From Corynebacterium aurimucosum ATCC 700975 (GTDB lineage Bacteria > Actinomycetota > Actinomycetes > Mycobacteriales > Mycobacteriaceae): a stretch of DNA of 64,000 nucleotides. The translations under genes were made by a program, and so were the position numbers. The DNA is taken from contig NC_012590.1 in the NCBI RefSeq assembly GCF_000022905.1, forward strand, positions 372,001-436,000, read 5' to 3'. The notes below the pieces were generated by a model. It did not search any database. It was not told where the DNA came from and saw only the letters and a program-made list of their open reading frames with translations. Of this stretch, positions 24,797 through 32,130 are shown in pieces (the stretch's first letter is position 1; each line of letters starts with the position of its first letter).

Positions 24797-25741
24797 ATGT
24801 TTGCTATCCACCGGCGCGTGAAAGCTGTGGTCGCGATTGTCTCGGCGGCAGCGATTGCTCTGACGGGGTGCTCGCGCGGAAGCGGCGAGGACAACGCGGG
24901 TGCGGGCAGCGCTGAGGAGGTGCGGGTTGCCAGCCTGGGGCTGGGTGACGCCGATACCGTGCTGGCGCTCGGAATCACTCCGGTTGCCGTGGCGCCGTGG
25001 GGTTCGCAAGGCGACGGCGATGGCTCAGGCGTTGGCCCATGGGCGAAGGAGCTTTTGGGAGATGCGAAGCCCGAGGTCATCTATAACACCGCTTCCGGTT
25101 TCACGGCCGAGGTTCTTGAACAGGTCACGGCCTCGGATCCCACGCAGATCATCGCCGTGAACCAGGCAGTGGACCAGGAGGCAAAGAAATCCCTCGAGGA
25201 TATCGCCCCGCTGACCGTGAAGCCAGAAAGTTTCGAGGACTGGCAGATCCCCTGGGAGGAGCAAGTCAAGACCATCGCCGCTGCCGTGGATAAGGAAGAG
25301 GAGGGGGAGAAGCTTATTGACCAATCGGAGGAGGCCTTTGAGCAGTTCAGGGACTCCCACCCGGAGCTGCAGGGCAAGCGAGCAGCCATCGTCATGCCCT
25401 ATGACGGGAAGCTAGGCCTCTACACAGCAGACGACGGCCGCGGCCAGTTCATTGAGAACCTGGGCTTTGAGATCCCGCAGGAACTGCAGGGCGATGGTTC
25501 CAGCTTCTTCGTGGACTACGCACCGGAAAACTACTCCCAACTCAACGACGTGGACTACCTGTTCGTCTTGGATTACAACGGTGCGGCCGATGAGCTGAAG
25601 AAGGATTCCACGTTCCAAGGCCTAGATGTGGTCAAGGATGGTCGTGTGCGCTACCTGGACACGGACACCGGTAATGCGATGAGCATGCCGAACCCGCTGA
25701 CGATCCCGTGGGCCGTCGATAAGTTCGAAGAGAAGCTCTAA
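24797..25741 (+). CDS. iron-siderophore ABC transporter substrate-binding lipoprotein
   Basis: The 314-residue lipoprotein has a signal peptide with lipobox LTGC (lipid cysteine at residue 25). It shows the cluster A-II periplasmic-binding-fold pattern: ASLGLGDADTVLALGITPVAV near 42, YNTASGFTAEVLEQVTASDPT near 96 and DYLFVLDYNG near 253. Family members bind Fe(III)-siderophores outside the membrane and hand them to FecCD permeases. An AAGGAAAGG site supports the ATG at 24797. It is first gene of the importer operon and lies behind the DtxR box. The siderophore bound cannot be told. Confidence 0.92.
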   Translation: MFAIHRRVKAVVAIVSAAAIALTGCSRGSGEDNAGAGSAEEVRVASLGLGDADTVLALGITPVAVAPWGSQGDGDGSGVGPWAKELLGDAKPEVIYNTASGFTAEVLEQVTASDPTQIIAVNQAVDQEAKKSLEDIAPLTVKPESFEDWQIPWEEQVKTIAAAVDKEEEGEKLIDQSEEAFEQFRDSHPELQGKRAAIVMPYDGKLGLYTADDGRGQFIENLGFEIPQELQGDGSSFFVDYAPENYSQLNDVDYLFVLDYNGAADELKKDSTFQGLDVVKDGRVRYLDTDTGNAMSMPNPLTIPWAVDKFEEKL

Positions 25742-26809
25742 GTGCTCGCATTACCGAGGAAGGCTGAGGCTATCCACGGTGCTGCGGGTACACGCCACAG
25801 TGGTGAGGCAGCCGCATTGGATTCGAGGGGGAGAAGCCGCGCACTGCTCACCACGGCACTAGTGGTGTCGACCCTCCTCCTTCTGCTGTGCTCACTGGTG
25901 GTGGGCTCTAGGGCTATTCCGTTGCCTGATCTGTTTTCTGCGCTCCTCCGTGGAGGCGAAGCGGATATCGAGAATATCGTGTGGGATTTGCGTATCCCCC
26001 GCACGTTCGTGGCCTACTTCGCGGGAGCGGCCATCGCGGTATCGGGTGTTATCGCTCAGTCCTGGACTAGAAACCCCTTGGCCGATCCGGGCTTCATTGG
26101 TATTACTGCGGGAGCTTCGTTCCTGGTTGCCCTCGGGACGGCGCTAGGTGTCGCCACCTCTACCGGGATGCGGACCGCGCTCGCCCTCATCGGTGCCGGC
26201 ATGGCCACAGCATTAGTGCTGGGTGTATCCCGGCGGTTCCAGGATCCCCTGACTCTGGTCCTAGTCGGCGCAGGAGTTGCTGCTGCCTTGAGTTCTGGCG
26301 CCATGCTGATCGGCCTGTACTCCACGGATGTCCTAGACAGCATGCGCCGGTGGACCATCGGCTCCACGTTTGGGCGCGGCCCAGAGGATGTCGCCATCGC
26401 AGGTGCCGGATTGCTCGTCGGGTTTATCATCGCCGCACGTGTGGCGCGCCCGCTCGATCTGCTGGCAATGGGGGAGGAATCCTCGGTTGCTCTAGGTGGT
26501 TCTCCCACGCTGGCGCGGCGCGGCGCTGCCTTGAGCATCGTTGTTCTAGCGGGATGCGCAACTGCAGCGACGGGGCCCATTGCCTTCGTCGGATTCGCCA
26601 TCCCTCATCTGCTGCGCCGGTTCACGGGGCCAGAAGTTACCGCGATGATTGTCCCAGCCGCATTGCTCGGTGGTTGCTCCGTACTTGCTGCGGATATTCT
26701 CGGCCGCCTCATCGCGGGCCCCTCTGAGTTGGAGATGTCCATCGTCTTGGCCTTTGTGGGCGCACCATTTCTCATCTGGGCCGTACACCGTGGGGAGCAC
26801 AAGCTATGA
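25742..26809 (+). CDS. FecCD-family iron-siderophore permease (first)
   Basis: This 355-residue protein with about nine to ten helices is a FecCD permease. Family landmarks are VVGSRAIPLPDLF near 57, IVWDLRIPRTFVAYFAGAA near 79, the QSWTRNPLADPGFIGI motif near 103 and GPIAFVGFAIPHLLRR near 278, the last being the coupling segment that contacts the ATPase. The GTG start directly follows the stop codon of the binding-protein gene. Its stop overlaps the start of the second permease by 4 bases. An N-terminal cytosolic extension of about 35 residues precedes the first helix. Confidence 0.92.
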   Translation: MLALPRKAEAIHGAAGTRHSGEAAALDSRGRSRALLTTALVVSTLLLLLCSLVVGSRAIPLPDLFSALLRGGEADIENIVWDLRIPRTFVAYFAGAAIAVSGVIAQSWTRNPLADPGFIGITAGASFLVALGTALGVATSTGMRTALALIGAGMATALVLGVSRRFQDPLTLVLVGAGVAAALSSGAMLIGLYSTDVLDSMRRWTIGSTFGRGPEDVAIAGAGLLVGFIIAARVARPLDLLAMGEESSVALGGSPTLARRGAALSIVVLAGCATAATGPIAFVGFAIPHLLRRFTGPEVTAMIVPAALLGGCSVLAADILGRLIAGPSELEMSIVLAFVGAPFLIWAVHRGEHKL

Positions 26810-27858
26810 GTGGGCGGGTGAAGGGGGACGTCGTCAAGCAACTGCGTTCCCAGGAACGGCAGCGCCGGGCATGGATATGGGCGGCGACCTGCTTCTTTGT
26901 TCTGGTCGCAGCAAGCTCCTATGTTCTCCTGCTGGGCCAAGGACCCGTGGACTTGAGCCCGGGGCGAGTCCTAGAGATCCTCAACGGCGGCGGAAGCCGA
27001 AGCGAAATCCGCGTTGTCTGGGACCTGCGCATGCCGGTGGCGATAGCGACCCTCGTCGTGGGAGCCGCACTCGGCTTGGCGGGGTCGTGGACGCAATCCA
27101 TGTCGCGCAATCCGCTGGCCTCGCCTGACATTCTTGGCGTGACTGGTGGCGCGTCCGTCATGGTGGTCCTCGGAACGGTATTCTCCCGGCCGTTGCTTGC
27201 CGACGGACTCTCCATGTTCTGGTGGCGGGCAGGGCTCGCGCTGCTGGGCGCGGTGCTAGCGGCCATCCTGCTGGTGGCGCTCGGGGGAATCGGCACGAGC
27301 AACCGCATCGTCATCGTCGGAATCGCGCTCTCCCTGCTGTTCCAAGCACTGGTGGCGTATCTCTTGCGCGCAGCCGAGCTCCTCCGCGCGGCGCAATCCC
27401 AGCTGTGGCTGGCGGGAACCACGGGTTTTGTGCGGATGGAGGTCATTGTTCCACTGCTCGTAGGGTTGACTCCTTTCGTGGTGCTTGGCCTGTGGTGTGC
27501 TCGGGAGCTGCCGCTCCTTGCACACGATGATCTCTCGGCCCTTTCCCTCGGGGTTAACATCACGCGAACACGCGCGCTGCTGCTGGTCGCAGCTACGGGC
27601 ATCTGCGCCGTGACCGTATCCGTGGCCGGTCCCATTGGTTTCATCGCGCTTCTGGCCCCGCATGTGGGGCGCATCGTTGCCCGCACACCCACGCCTGTGC
27701 CGCTGGTTTCGTGTGCTGCTGGCGCTGCCTTGTTGAGCGCGTGCGCTGTCATTGCTGGAGCGTTGCCGATGGACGCTCCGGTGGGTGCCGTCTCCTCCAT
27801 CATTGGAGGATGCGCCCTGGTCATCTTGGTGTGGAATGCCGCACGGCGGAGAGGATAA
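26806..27858 (+). CDS. FecCD-family iron-siderophore permease (second)
   Basis: The second permease of the importer, 350 residues. It has the same landmarks as its partner: VVWDLRMPVAIATLVVGAA near 66, QSMSRNPLASPDILGVTGG near 90 and GPIGFIALLAPHVGR near 271. Together the two form the heterodimeric membrane channel. A polar N-terminus rich in Lys, Arg and Gln precedes the first helix. It overlaps the upstream permease by 4 bases, and the ATPase gene starts 6 bases after its stop. Confidence 0.92.
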   Translation: MSGRVKGDVVKQLRSQERQRRAWIWAATCFFVLVAASSYVLLLGQGPVDLSPGRVLEILNGGGSRSEIRVVWDLRMPVAIATLVVGAALGLAGSWTQSMSRNPLASPDILGVTGGASVMVVLGTVFSRPLLADGLSMFWWRAGLALLGAVLAAILLVALGGIGTSNRIVIVGIALSLLFQALVAYLLRAAELLRAAQSQLWLAGTTGFVRMEVIVPLLVGLTPFVVLGLWCARELPLLAHDDLSALSLGVNITRTRALLLVAATGICAVTVSVAGPIGFIALLAPHVGRIVARTPTPVPLVSCAAGAALLSACAVIAGALPMDAPVGAVSSIIGGCALVILVWNAARRRG

Positions 27859-27864
27859 GAGCTA

Positions 27865-28659
27865 GTGAAAGACAGAGAAATTACGGCCACCGGTATTCAT
27901 GCCGGCTATAAGGACGGGGAAGACATCCTGTCGGGTGTTGACTTGGTGGCACGCCCGGGCGAAATCACCACGCTTATCGGGCCTAATGGCTGCGGCAAAT
28001 CCACGTTGTTGAAGACCTTGTCTAAGATTCTTCGCCCGCGGCAGGGGAGCGTGCACATCGGCGAGTTGGACGTGCACGCCATGAGCCCGAAGGAAGCAGC
28101 TGCCCACGTGGCGCTCCTTCCGCAGCAGCCGACGGCGCCGGATGGGCTGCGGGTGGGAGAGCTCGTCGCACGGGGCCGATACCCGCACCTGGGCCGCGGT
28201 CGGGGCCTATCCGCGAAGGACCGCGACATCATCGCGCAGGCCTGCGTGGAGACTGGCATTACGGACTTCATCGACTGTGACATCGCGGCGCTCTCGGGCG
28301 GCCAGCGCCAGCGGGTCTGGCTCGCGCTGGCCTTGGCGCAGGACACGCCAGTGCTGCTTCTTGACGAACCCACAACCTTCCTTGATCCGGCCCATGCCAT
28401 CAGCGTTTTGCAGCTTGTGCGCAAGCAAGCCGATGCAGGGAAAACGGTCGTCGTCGTGTTGCACGATCTCATGCTGGCCGGGCAGTACTCCGACACCATG
28501 GTGGTCATGAATGGCGGCGAGGTCATCGCGCAGGGAACACCCCGCCAGGCGTTGCGGAAAGACGTGCTGGCAGCCGCCTATGGCATCGACGCTGAGATCT
28601 GGGACGACCCGCGCAGCGACGCCCCCGTCATCGTTCCGCGTGGGGTGCTCAGCGACTAA
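27865..28659 (+). CDS. iron-siderophore ABC transporter ATP-binding protein
   Basis: A 264-residue ATPase of the FepC type that drives the importer from the cytosolic side. Walker A GPNGCGKST lies at 39-47, the Q-loop LPQQPTAPDGL near 90, the signature LSGGQRQRVW near 144 and Walker B VLLLDEPTTFLD near 163, with the switch His in VVLHD near 198. The start is GTG at 27865 with GAGGAT upstream. It ends the four-gene operon. A small GCTCC/GGAGC hairpin at 28689-28702 follows and may act as a weak terminator. Confidence 0.93.
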   Translation: MKDREITATGIHAGYKDGEDILSGVDLVARPGEITTLIGPNGCGKSTLLKTLSKILRPRQGSVHIGELDVHAMSPKEAAAHVALLPQQPTAPDGLRVGELVARGRYPHLGRGRGLSAKDRDIIAQACVETGITDFIDCDIAALSGGQRQRVWLALALAQDTPVLLLDEPTTFLDPAHAISVLQLVRKQADAGKTVVVVLHDLMLAGQYSDTMVVMNGGEVIAQGTPRQALRKDVLAAAYGIDAEIWDDPRSDAPVIVPRGVLSD

Positions 28660-28705
28660 CAACGCTAATCCAGGAACCCGAGTCGACAGCTCCCGCAGGA
28701 GCGAT

Positions 28706-28735
28706 TTGGAGTTGTGGCAGGTCGGGTTGTAAAGT
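28706..28735 (+). promoter_or_regulatory. candidate rplJ-rplL promoter
   Basis: TTGGAG (28706-28711) and TAAAGT (28730-28735) are separated by 18 bases, a fair sigma-A match. A leader of about 255 bases would result before rplJ. Confidence 0.45.
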
Positions 28736-28883
28736 ACCTAGCGAAGTTTGAACGGCCCGCTGCGGTCGAGTCAAAGTTCACCGAAGACCGTCGGTCATCC
28801 GGATACCCGGATCGAAGGTTCCTCATCCTAGAGGGCGGCCCACGCAGGAGACACTTTGCGAATGAGCGCGGATTTCCGCGCGC

Positions 28884-28909
28884 GCCCTGTGCTCTTGCAC
28901 GGGGCTTTT
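28884..28909 (+). terminator. attenuator-like hairpin in the rplJ leader
   Basis: GCCCTGTGC (28884-28892) pairs with GCACGGGGC (28897-28905) around TCTT, and TTTT follows. It lies about 90 bases before rplJ, inside the leader, so it can stop transcription before the genes. In other bacteria the L10-L12 complex binds this leader; a similar control is inferred. Confidence 0.65.
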
Positions 28910-28997
28910 GTTATTTCGGTTGTCCATCGGGCAAGCGGAGTAGGGAAGGCCCCGGCGGAAAACACAAGAGATGTTTCGAAAGGAGGCGAAGTAGAAA

Positions 28998-29519
28998 ATG
29001 GCAAACCCGAAGAACACCGCAGACCTGGCGGCACTGAAGGAGAAGCTCGAGGGTGCAAACTCCATCGTGCTTACCGAGTACCGTGGCCTGACCGTGGGTC
29101 AGCTCCAGGAGCTGCGTAACAACCTCGGCTTTGACGTTGAGTACTCCGTCGCCAAGAACACCCTTTTCAAGATCGCTGCCAACGAAGCTGGCATCGAGGG
29201 TCTTGACGAGCACCTGACCGGCCCGACCGCTATTGCGTTCATCAAGGGTGAGGCAGTGGATGCTGCGAAGGTCATCACCAAGTTTGCTGATGACAACAAG
29301 GCACTCGTTATCAAGGGTGGCTACATGGACGGCAACGCTCTGTCTGCCGACCAGGTTGAGGCCATCGCCAAGCTGGACAACCGCGAGACCACCCTCGCAA
29401 AGCTGGCTGGCGCCATGAAGGGTTCTATGGCAAAGGCTGCCGCCGTATTCAACGCTCCTGCAACCAAGATGGTCCGCACCGCTGCGGCCCTGCAGGACAA
29501 GAAGGCTGCGGAAGCTTAA
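28998..29519 (+). CDS. rplJ: 50S ribosomal protein L10
   Basis: L10 anchors L7/L12 dimers to the ribosomal stalk. The 173 residues include the LTEYRGLTVGQLQELR motif near residue 23 and KNTLFKIAANEAG near 50; the C-terminal helix that binds L12 ends in an Ala/Lys-rich tail. AAAGGAGG stands 12 bases before the ATG, a rather long spacing. It leads the rplJ-rplL operon. Confidence 0.97.
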   Translation: MANPKNTADLAALKEKLEGANSIVLTEYRGLTVGQLQELRNNLGFDVEYSVAKNTLFKIAANEAGIEGLDEHLTGPTAIAFIKGEAVDAAKVITKFADDNKALVIKGGYMDGNALSADQVEAIAKLDNRETTLAKLAGAMKGSMAKAAAVFNAPATKMVRTAAALQDKKAAEA

Positions 29520-29605
29520 GACGCCAATTACAGGCGCACAACTTAAACACACACACTTATCTGGCGGCCTAGCGCGGCCAGGAACAATGAGAAAGGATGC
29601 CAATC

Positions 29606-29992
29606 ATGGCTAAGCTCACCAAGGACGAGCTCATTGAAGCTTTCAAGGAAATGACCCTCATCGAGCTCTCCGAGTTCGTCAAGGAGTTCGAGGAGGTCTT
29701 CGACGTTGAGGCCGCTGCTCCGGTTGCTGCTGTTGCTGCTGGTGCCCCGGCTGCCGGCGGTGCCGCTGAGGAAGAGAAGACCGAGTTCGACGTCGTTCTG
29801 ACCGACGCTGGCGCTAAGAAGATCGGCGTTATTAAGGCTGTCCGCGAGATCGTCTCCGGCCTGGGCCTGAAGGAAGCTAAGGAGCTCGTTGAGGGTGCTC
29901 CGAAGGCTATCCTCGAGGGTGCTTCCAAGGACGACGCTGAGGCTGCTAAGGCTAAGCTCGAAGAGGCTGGCGCTTCCGTCGAGCTCAAGTAA
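29606..29992 (+). CDS. rplL: 50S ribosomal protein L7/L12
   Basis: L12 recruits translation GTPases to the stalk. The 128-residue protein has the N-terminal dimer helix ([20 protein letters not shown]), an Ala-rich hinge at about residues 35-52 and the C-terminal domain with [15 protein letters not shown] and [14 protein letters not shown]. The ATG at 29606, with AGAAAGGA about 9 bases before it, is preferred over the ATG at 29597, which directly abuts the SD. Confidence 0.97.
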   Translation: MAKLTKDELIEAFKEMTLIELSEFVKEFEEVFDVEAAAPVAAVAAGAPAAGGAAEEEKTEFDVVLTDAGAKKIGVIKAVREIVSGLGLKEAKELVEGAPKAILEGASKDDAEAAKAKLEEAGASVELK

Positions 29993-30040
29993 TTCACCTG
30001 AATTACTCAGCTTTCCCGCGCAGCACACTCGCTGCGCACC

Positions 30041-30086
30041 AACAACCTCGTTCCGCTTTGCGCGGTGCGGGGTTGTTCCCGTTTTG
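30041..30086 (+). terminator. intrinsic terminator after rplL
   Basis: AACAACC (30041-30047) pairs with GGTTGTT (30071-30077), with further inner G-C pairs. CCCGTTTTGTT follows. Confidence 0.75.
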
Positions 30087-30126
30087 TTGGGTCCGGCCCC
30101 GGATTCTAAGGATTGCGTGTCAGGTC

Positions 30127-30142
30127 TTGACACTAGGGTCAA
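30127..30142. promoter_or_regulatory. inverted repeat at the higBA promoter
   Basis: TTGAC (30127-30131) and GTCAA (30138-30142) form an inverted repeat with a 6-base centre. The left arm is part of TTGACA, a perfect -35 box; 17 bases later CACTAT could serve as a poor -10. The overlap of operator and promoter fits autorepression by the antitoxin. Confidence 0.5.
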
Positions 30143-30161
30143 AGGGAGACACTATTGGGGT

Positions 30162-30440
30162 GTGCAATTTCGGCGTAGAAGTCTCGAGCGGTTCCATCAG
30201 GATGGTGTGCCGCCGCGATATATTCCATCGGAATTGCGCTCGGTAGTGCGCCGCAAGTTACTTATGATTGGGCGGTCTGTAAATGTCACGGACCTTCGGA
30301 TTCCACCAGCAAACCGGTTGGAGCGGCTCAAGGGTGACCTTGAGGGCTACTACTCAATTCGCGTCAACTCGCAGTGGCGCATCATATTCAAGTGGACACC
30401 CGAAGGAGCTGTTGACGTTGACTTTATCGACTACCACTGA
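30162..30440 (+). CDS. higB: HigB/RelE-type toxin
   Basis: The 92-residue protein is a RelE-superfamily mRNA interferase of the HigB (graT-like) branch. Typical features are RRSLERFHQDG at the N-terminus, RKLLMIGRSVNVTDLRIPPANRLERLKGD near 36-65 and YYSIRVNSQWRIIFKW near 67, ending in the conserved VDFIDYH. Toxins of this family cut mRNA on the ribosome. The frame is open far upstream, but the family starts near the GTG at 30162, with AAAGGGAG about 13 bases before it. The order toxin then antitoxin is characteristic of higBA. Confidence 0.88.
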   Translation: MQFRRRSLERFHQDGVPPRYIPSELRSVVRRKLLMIGRSVNVTDLRIPPANRLERLKGDLEGYYSIRVNSQWRIIFKWTPEGAVDVDFIDYH

Positions 30441-30762
30441 CGCGCATACTCATGTTGATGTTGTTCCCGTTCCGCATCCTGGAGAAGTCCTTCTCCTAGA
30501 ATTCCTCAAACCCTGCGGTATCACCCAGTATCGCCTGGCCAACGACATTGGCACTACTCGTTCCCAAGTTTCCAAAATCACTCGCGGTGCGCTCGGTATC
30601 AGTGCCGATATGGCTTTGCGTTTGTCGGCCTACTTTGGGAATTCCGCGGAGTTCTGGCTCGGGCTCCAAGAGGAATACGATCTGTGGAAAGCTCGCCAGA
30701 CTACGGATGTCAGCGCCATCGTCCCGTGGAATCACAAAGAAGAAGCCGACTCTCACTCATAG
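30418..30762 (+). CDS. higA: HigA-type antitoxin
   Basis: The 114-residue protein has the XRE-type helix-turn-helix of HigA antitoxins: HPGEVLLLEFLKP near residue 21, then ITQYRLANDIGTTRSQVSKITRG with the recognition helix near 50, and the family tail SAYFGNSAEFWLGLQEEYDLWKA. It binds the toxin and represses the operon. No ATG suits the start: TTG at 30418, nine bases after GAAGGAG, is proposed; it lies inside higB and gives a 23-base overlap. TTG at 30412 is less well placed. The overlap ties antitoxin translation to that of the toxin. Confidence 0.87.
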   Translation: MTLSTTTDAHTHVDVVPVPHPGEVLLLEFLKPCGITQYRLANDIGTTRSQVSKITRGALGISADMALRLSAYFGNSAEFWLGLQEEYDLWKARQTTDVSAIVPWNHKEEADSHS

Positions 30763-30879
30763 AAAAAGATAACTTGCGCTCAATGCGAGGTAAGGGTCGC
30801 CCCGCAGCGCCCCATAAATCTGAAACGCACCCTCCAGGGAAATGTGTTTTGAACAAACGAATCGGTAGGATAAGCCACC

Positions 30880-31836
30880 ATGCTGCCCAAGTCCCGCATC
30901 TTCTCCGTCCTCCTGCTCGGCCTCGGCGTTGCGCTGATCGCGGCCGGCCTGACGGCGTCGAGCTTCTTGAGCTTTAGCCCGCGCCTACCGCTGGATATTG
31001 AGAACACCACGTGGACGATGCAGGATGAGAACGCCACCGCGCAGGCGCTGTCCGCGGAGGGTGTTACGCAGTACGAGGGGCCGATGACCTATCAGCTCAA
31101 CATGGATATCCAGGATCCGGCGGATAAGGACACCGCAACGCTGCGGGTGGGGGAGTCCGCCATCCGCGGCGGCACGGGCAACGTAGAGGACTTAAGCTTT
31201 GCCCGCGTGTGGAACTATCCCGTCGATCGCCTCAGTGGTGAGGCCACAGGTCCGGCAGCACTCTCCCACACCATGGGCTCGCCCACGGCGGAGGTCCCGG
31301 TTGAGGGCTACTGGCTGAAGCTGCCCGCCGATGCCGAACAGACCACCTACCCGGTCTTTGACCCGGTGCTGCGCAAGGCGGCCGACGCTGTCTTCGAGGA
31401 ATCCCTCGACATCGACGGCCGTACGGTCTACCGCTACCATCAGGAGATCGAGCCCACCAACGTGGCTACCCTCTACGCCGGCAGCACGACCACCACGCTG
31501 AGCAACGAGGATGGCTCCACCGAGCAGGGCTACCTCTTCCACGCTGCAACGCGGGACCTCTTTGTAGATCAGGCCACCGGACTCGTCGTGGGCATGGACA
31601 TTGACGTGCGGGACTACTGGGCTGACCGTGAGGGCAACGAGCGCGAGGTGCAGTTCGCGTTTCAAGGTGCTACCGACGAAGAATCCCGCGCGGAGTTGCT
31701 CCAGCAAGCTGAGCGCTTCCCGCGCAGTGCTGTGGGGCAGTGGGTGCGCTGGGGCGGCGTCGGAATCGGCGCACTTCTGGTGTTGCTCGGGGCGTTGGGC
31801 GCTTTCCGTCGTCCCGCCAGCCGACACGCCCGCTAG
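30880..31836 (+). CDS. DUF3068-family membrane-anchored exported protein
   Basis: The 318-residue protein has one N-terminal helix (about 7-29), a large outer domain and a C-terminal helix (about 288-308) with a basic tail RRPASRHAR, so it spans the membrane twice. Motifs such as SPRLPLDIENTTWTM near 30 and ATLYAGSTTTTLSNEDGS near 196 suit the DUF3068 (PF11271-type) family of corynebacteria and mycobacteria; its role is unknown. The ATG is preceded by AGGATAAGCCACC. It stands alone between higBA and rpoB. Confidence 0.82.
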   Translation: MLPKSRIFSVLLLGLGVALIAAGLTASSFLSFSPRLPLDIENTTWTMQDENATAQALSAEGVTQYEGPMTYQLNMDIQDPADKDTATLRVGESAIRGGTGNVEDLSFARVWNYPVDRLSGEATGPAALSHTMGSPTAEVPVEGYWLKLPADAEQTTYPVFDPVLRKAADAVFEESLDIDGRTVYRYHQEIEPTNVATLYAGSTTTTLSNEDGSTEQGYLFHAATRDLFVDQATGLVVGMDIDVRDYWADREGNEREVQFAFQGATDEESRAELLQQAERFPRSAVGQWVRWGGVGIGALLVLLGALGAFRRPASRHAR

Positions 31837-31998
31837 CCGCGCGTGCTAGAGGCCCGCGCGTGCAGATCTACGGAGCGACACGCCAATAGCGAGTTTCGCC
31901 TTTACAAGGCTGCCGTTATGCTATAGGCTATTTCGTTGCGCTGGAATCTGGATCTTTAGTGCACATTTAGCCTTTCGAGCGGTGATGGTAAAACCGAC

Positions 31999-32026
31999 TT
32001 GACAAGGTGATTTTGTGCATTCTAAA
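31999..32026 (+). promoter_or_regulatory. candidate rpoBC promoter
   Basis: TTGACA (31999-32004) is a perfect -35 box; TCTAAA (32021-32026) is a fair -10 with a 16-base spacer. It leaves a leader of about 100 bases. The 294-base gap between the DUF3068 gene and rpoB holds no gene. Confidence 0.5.
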
Positions 32027-32130
32027 CCCAGTCATTCCACAGCAGACCGAATGCTAAATCTACCAGCGGTTTTGCACCTCACCGGCCAGGGTGGGGCCGC
32101 AATCCGCCAGAGGTACTGGAAGGACCCATC

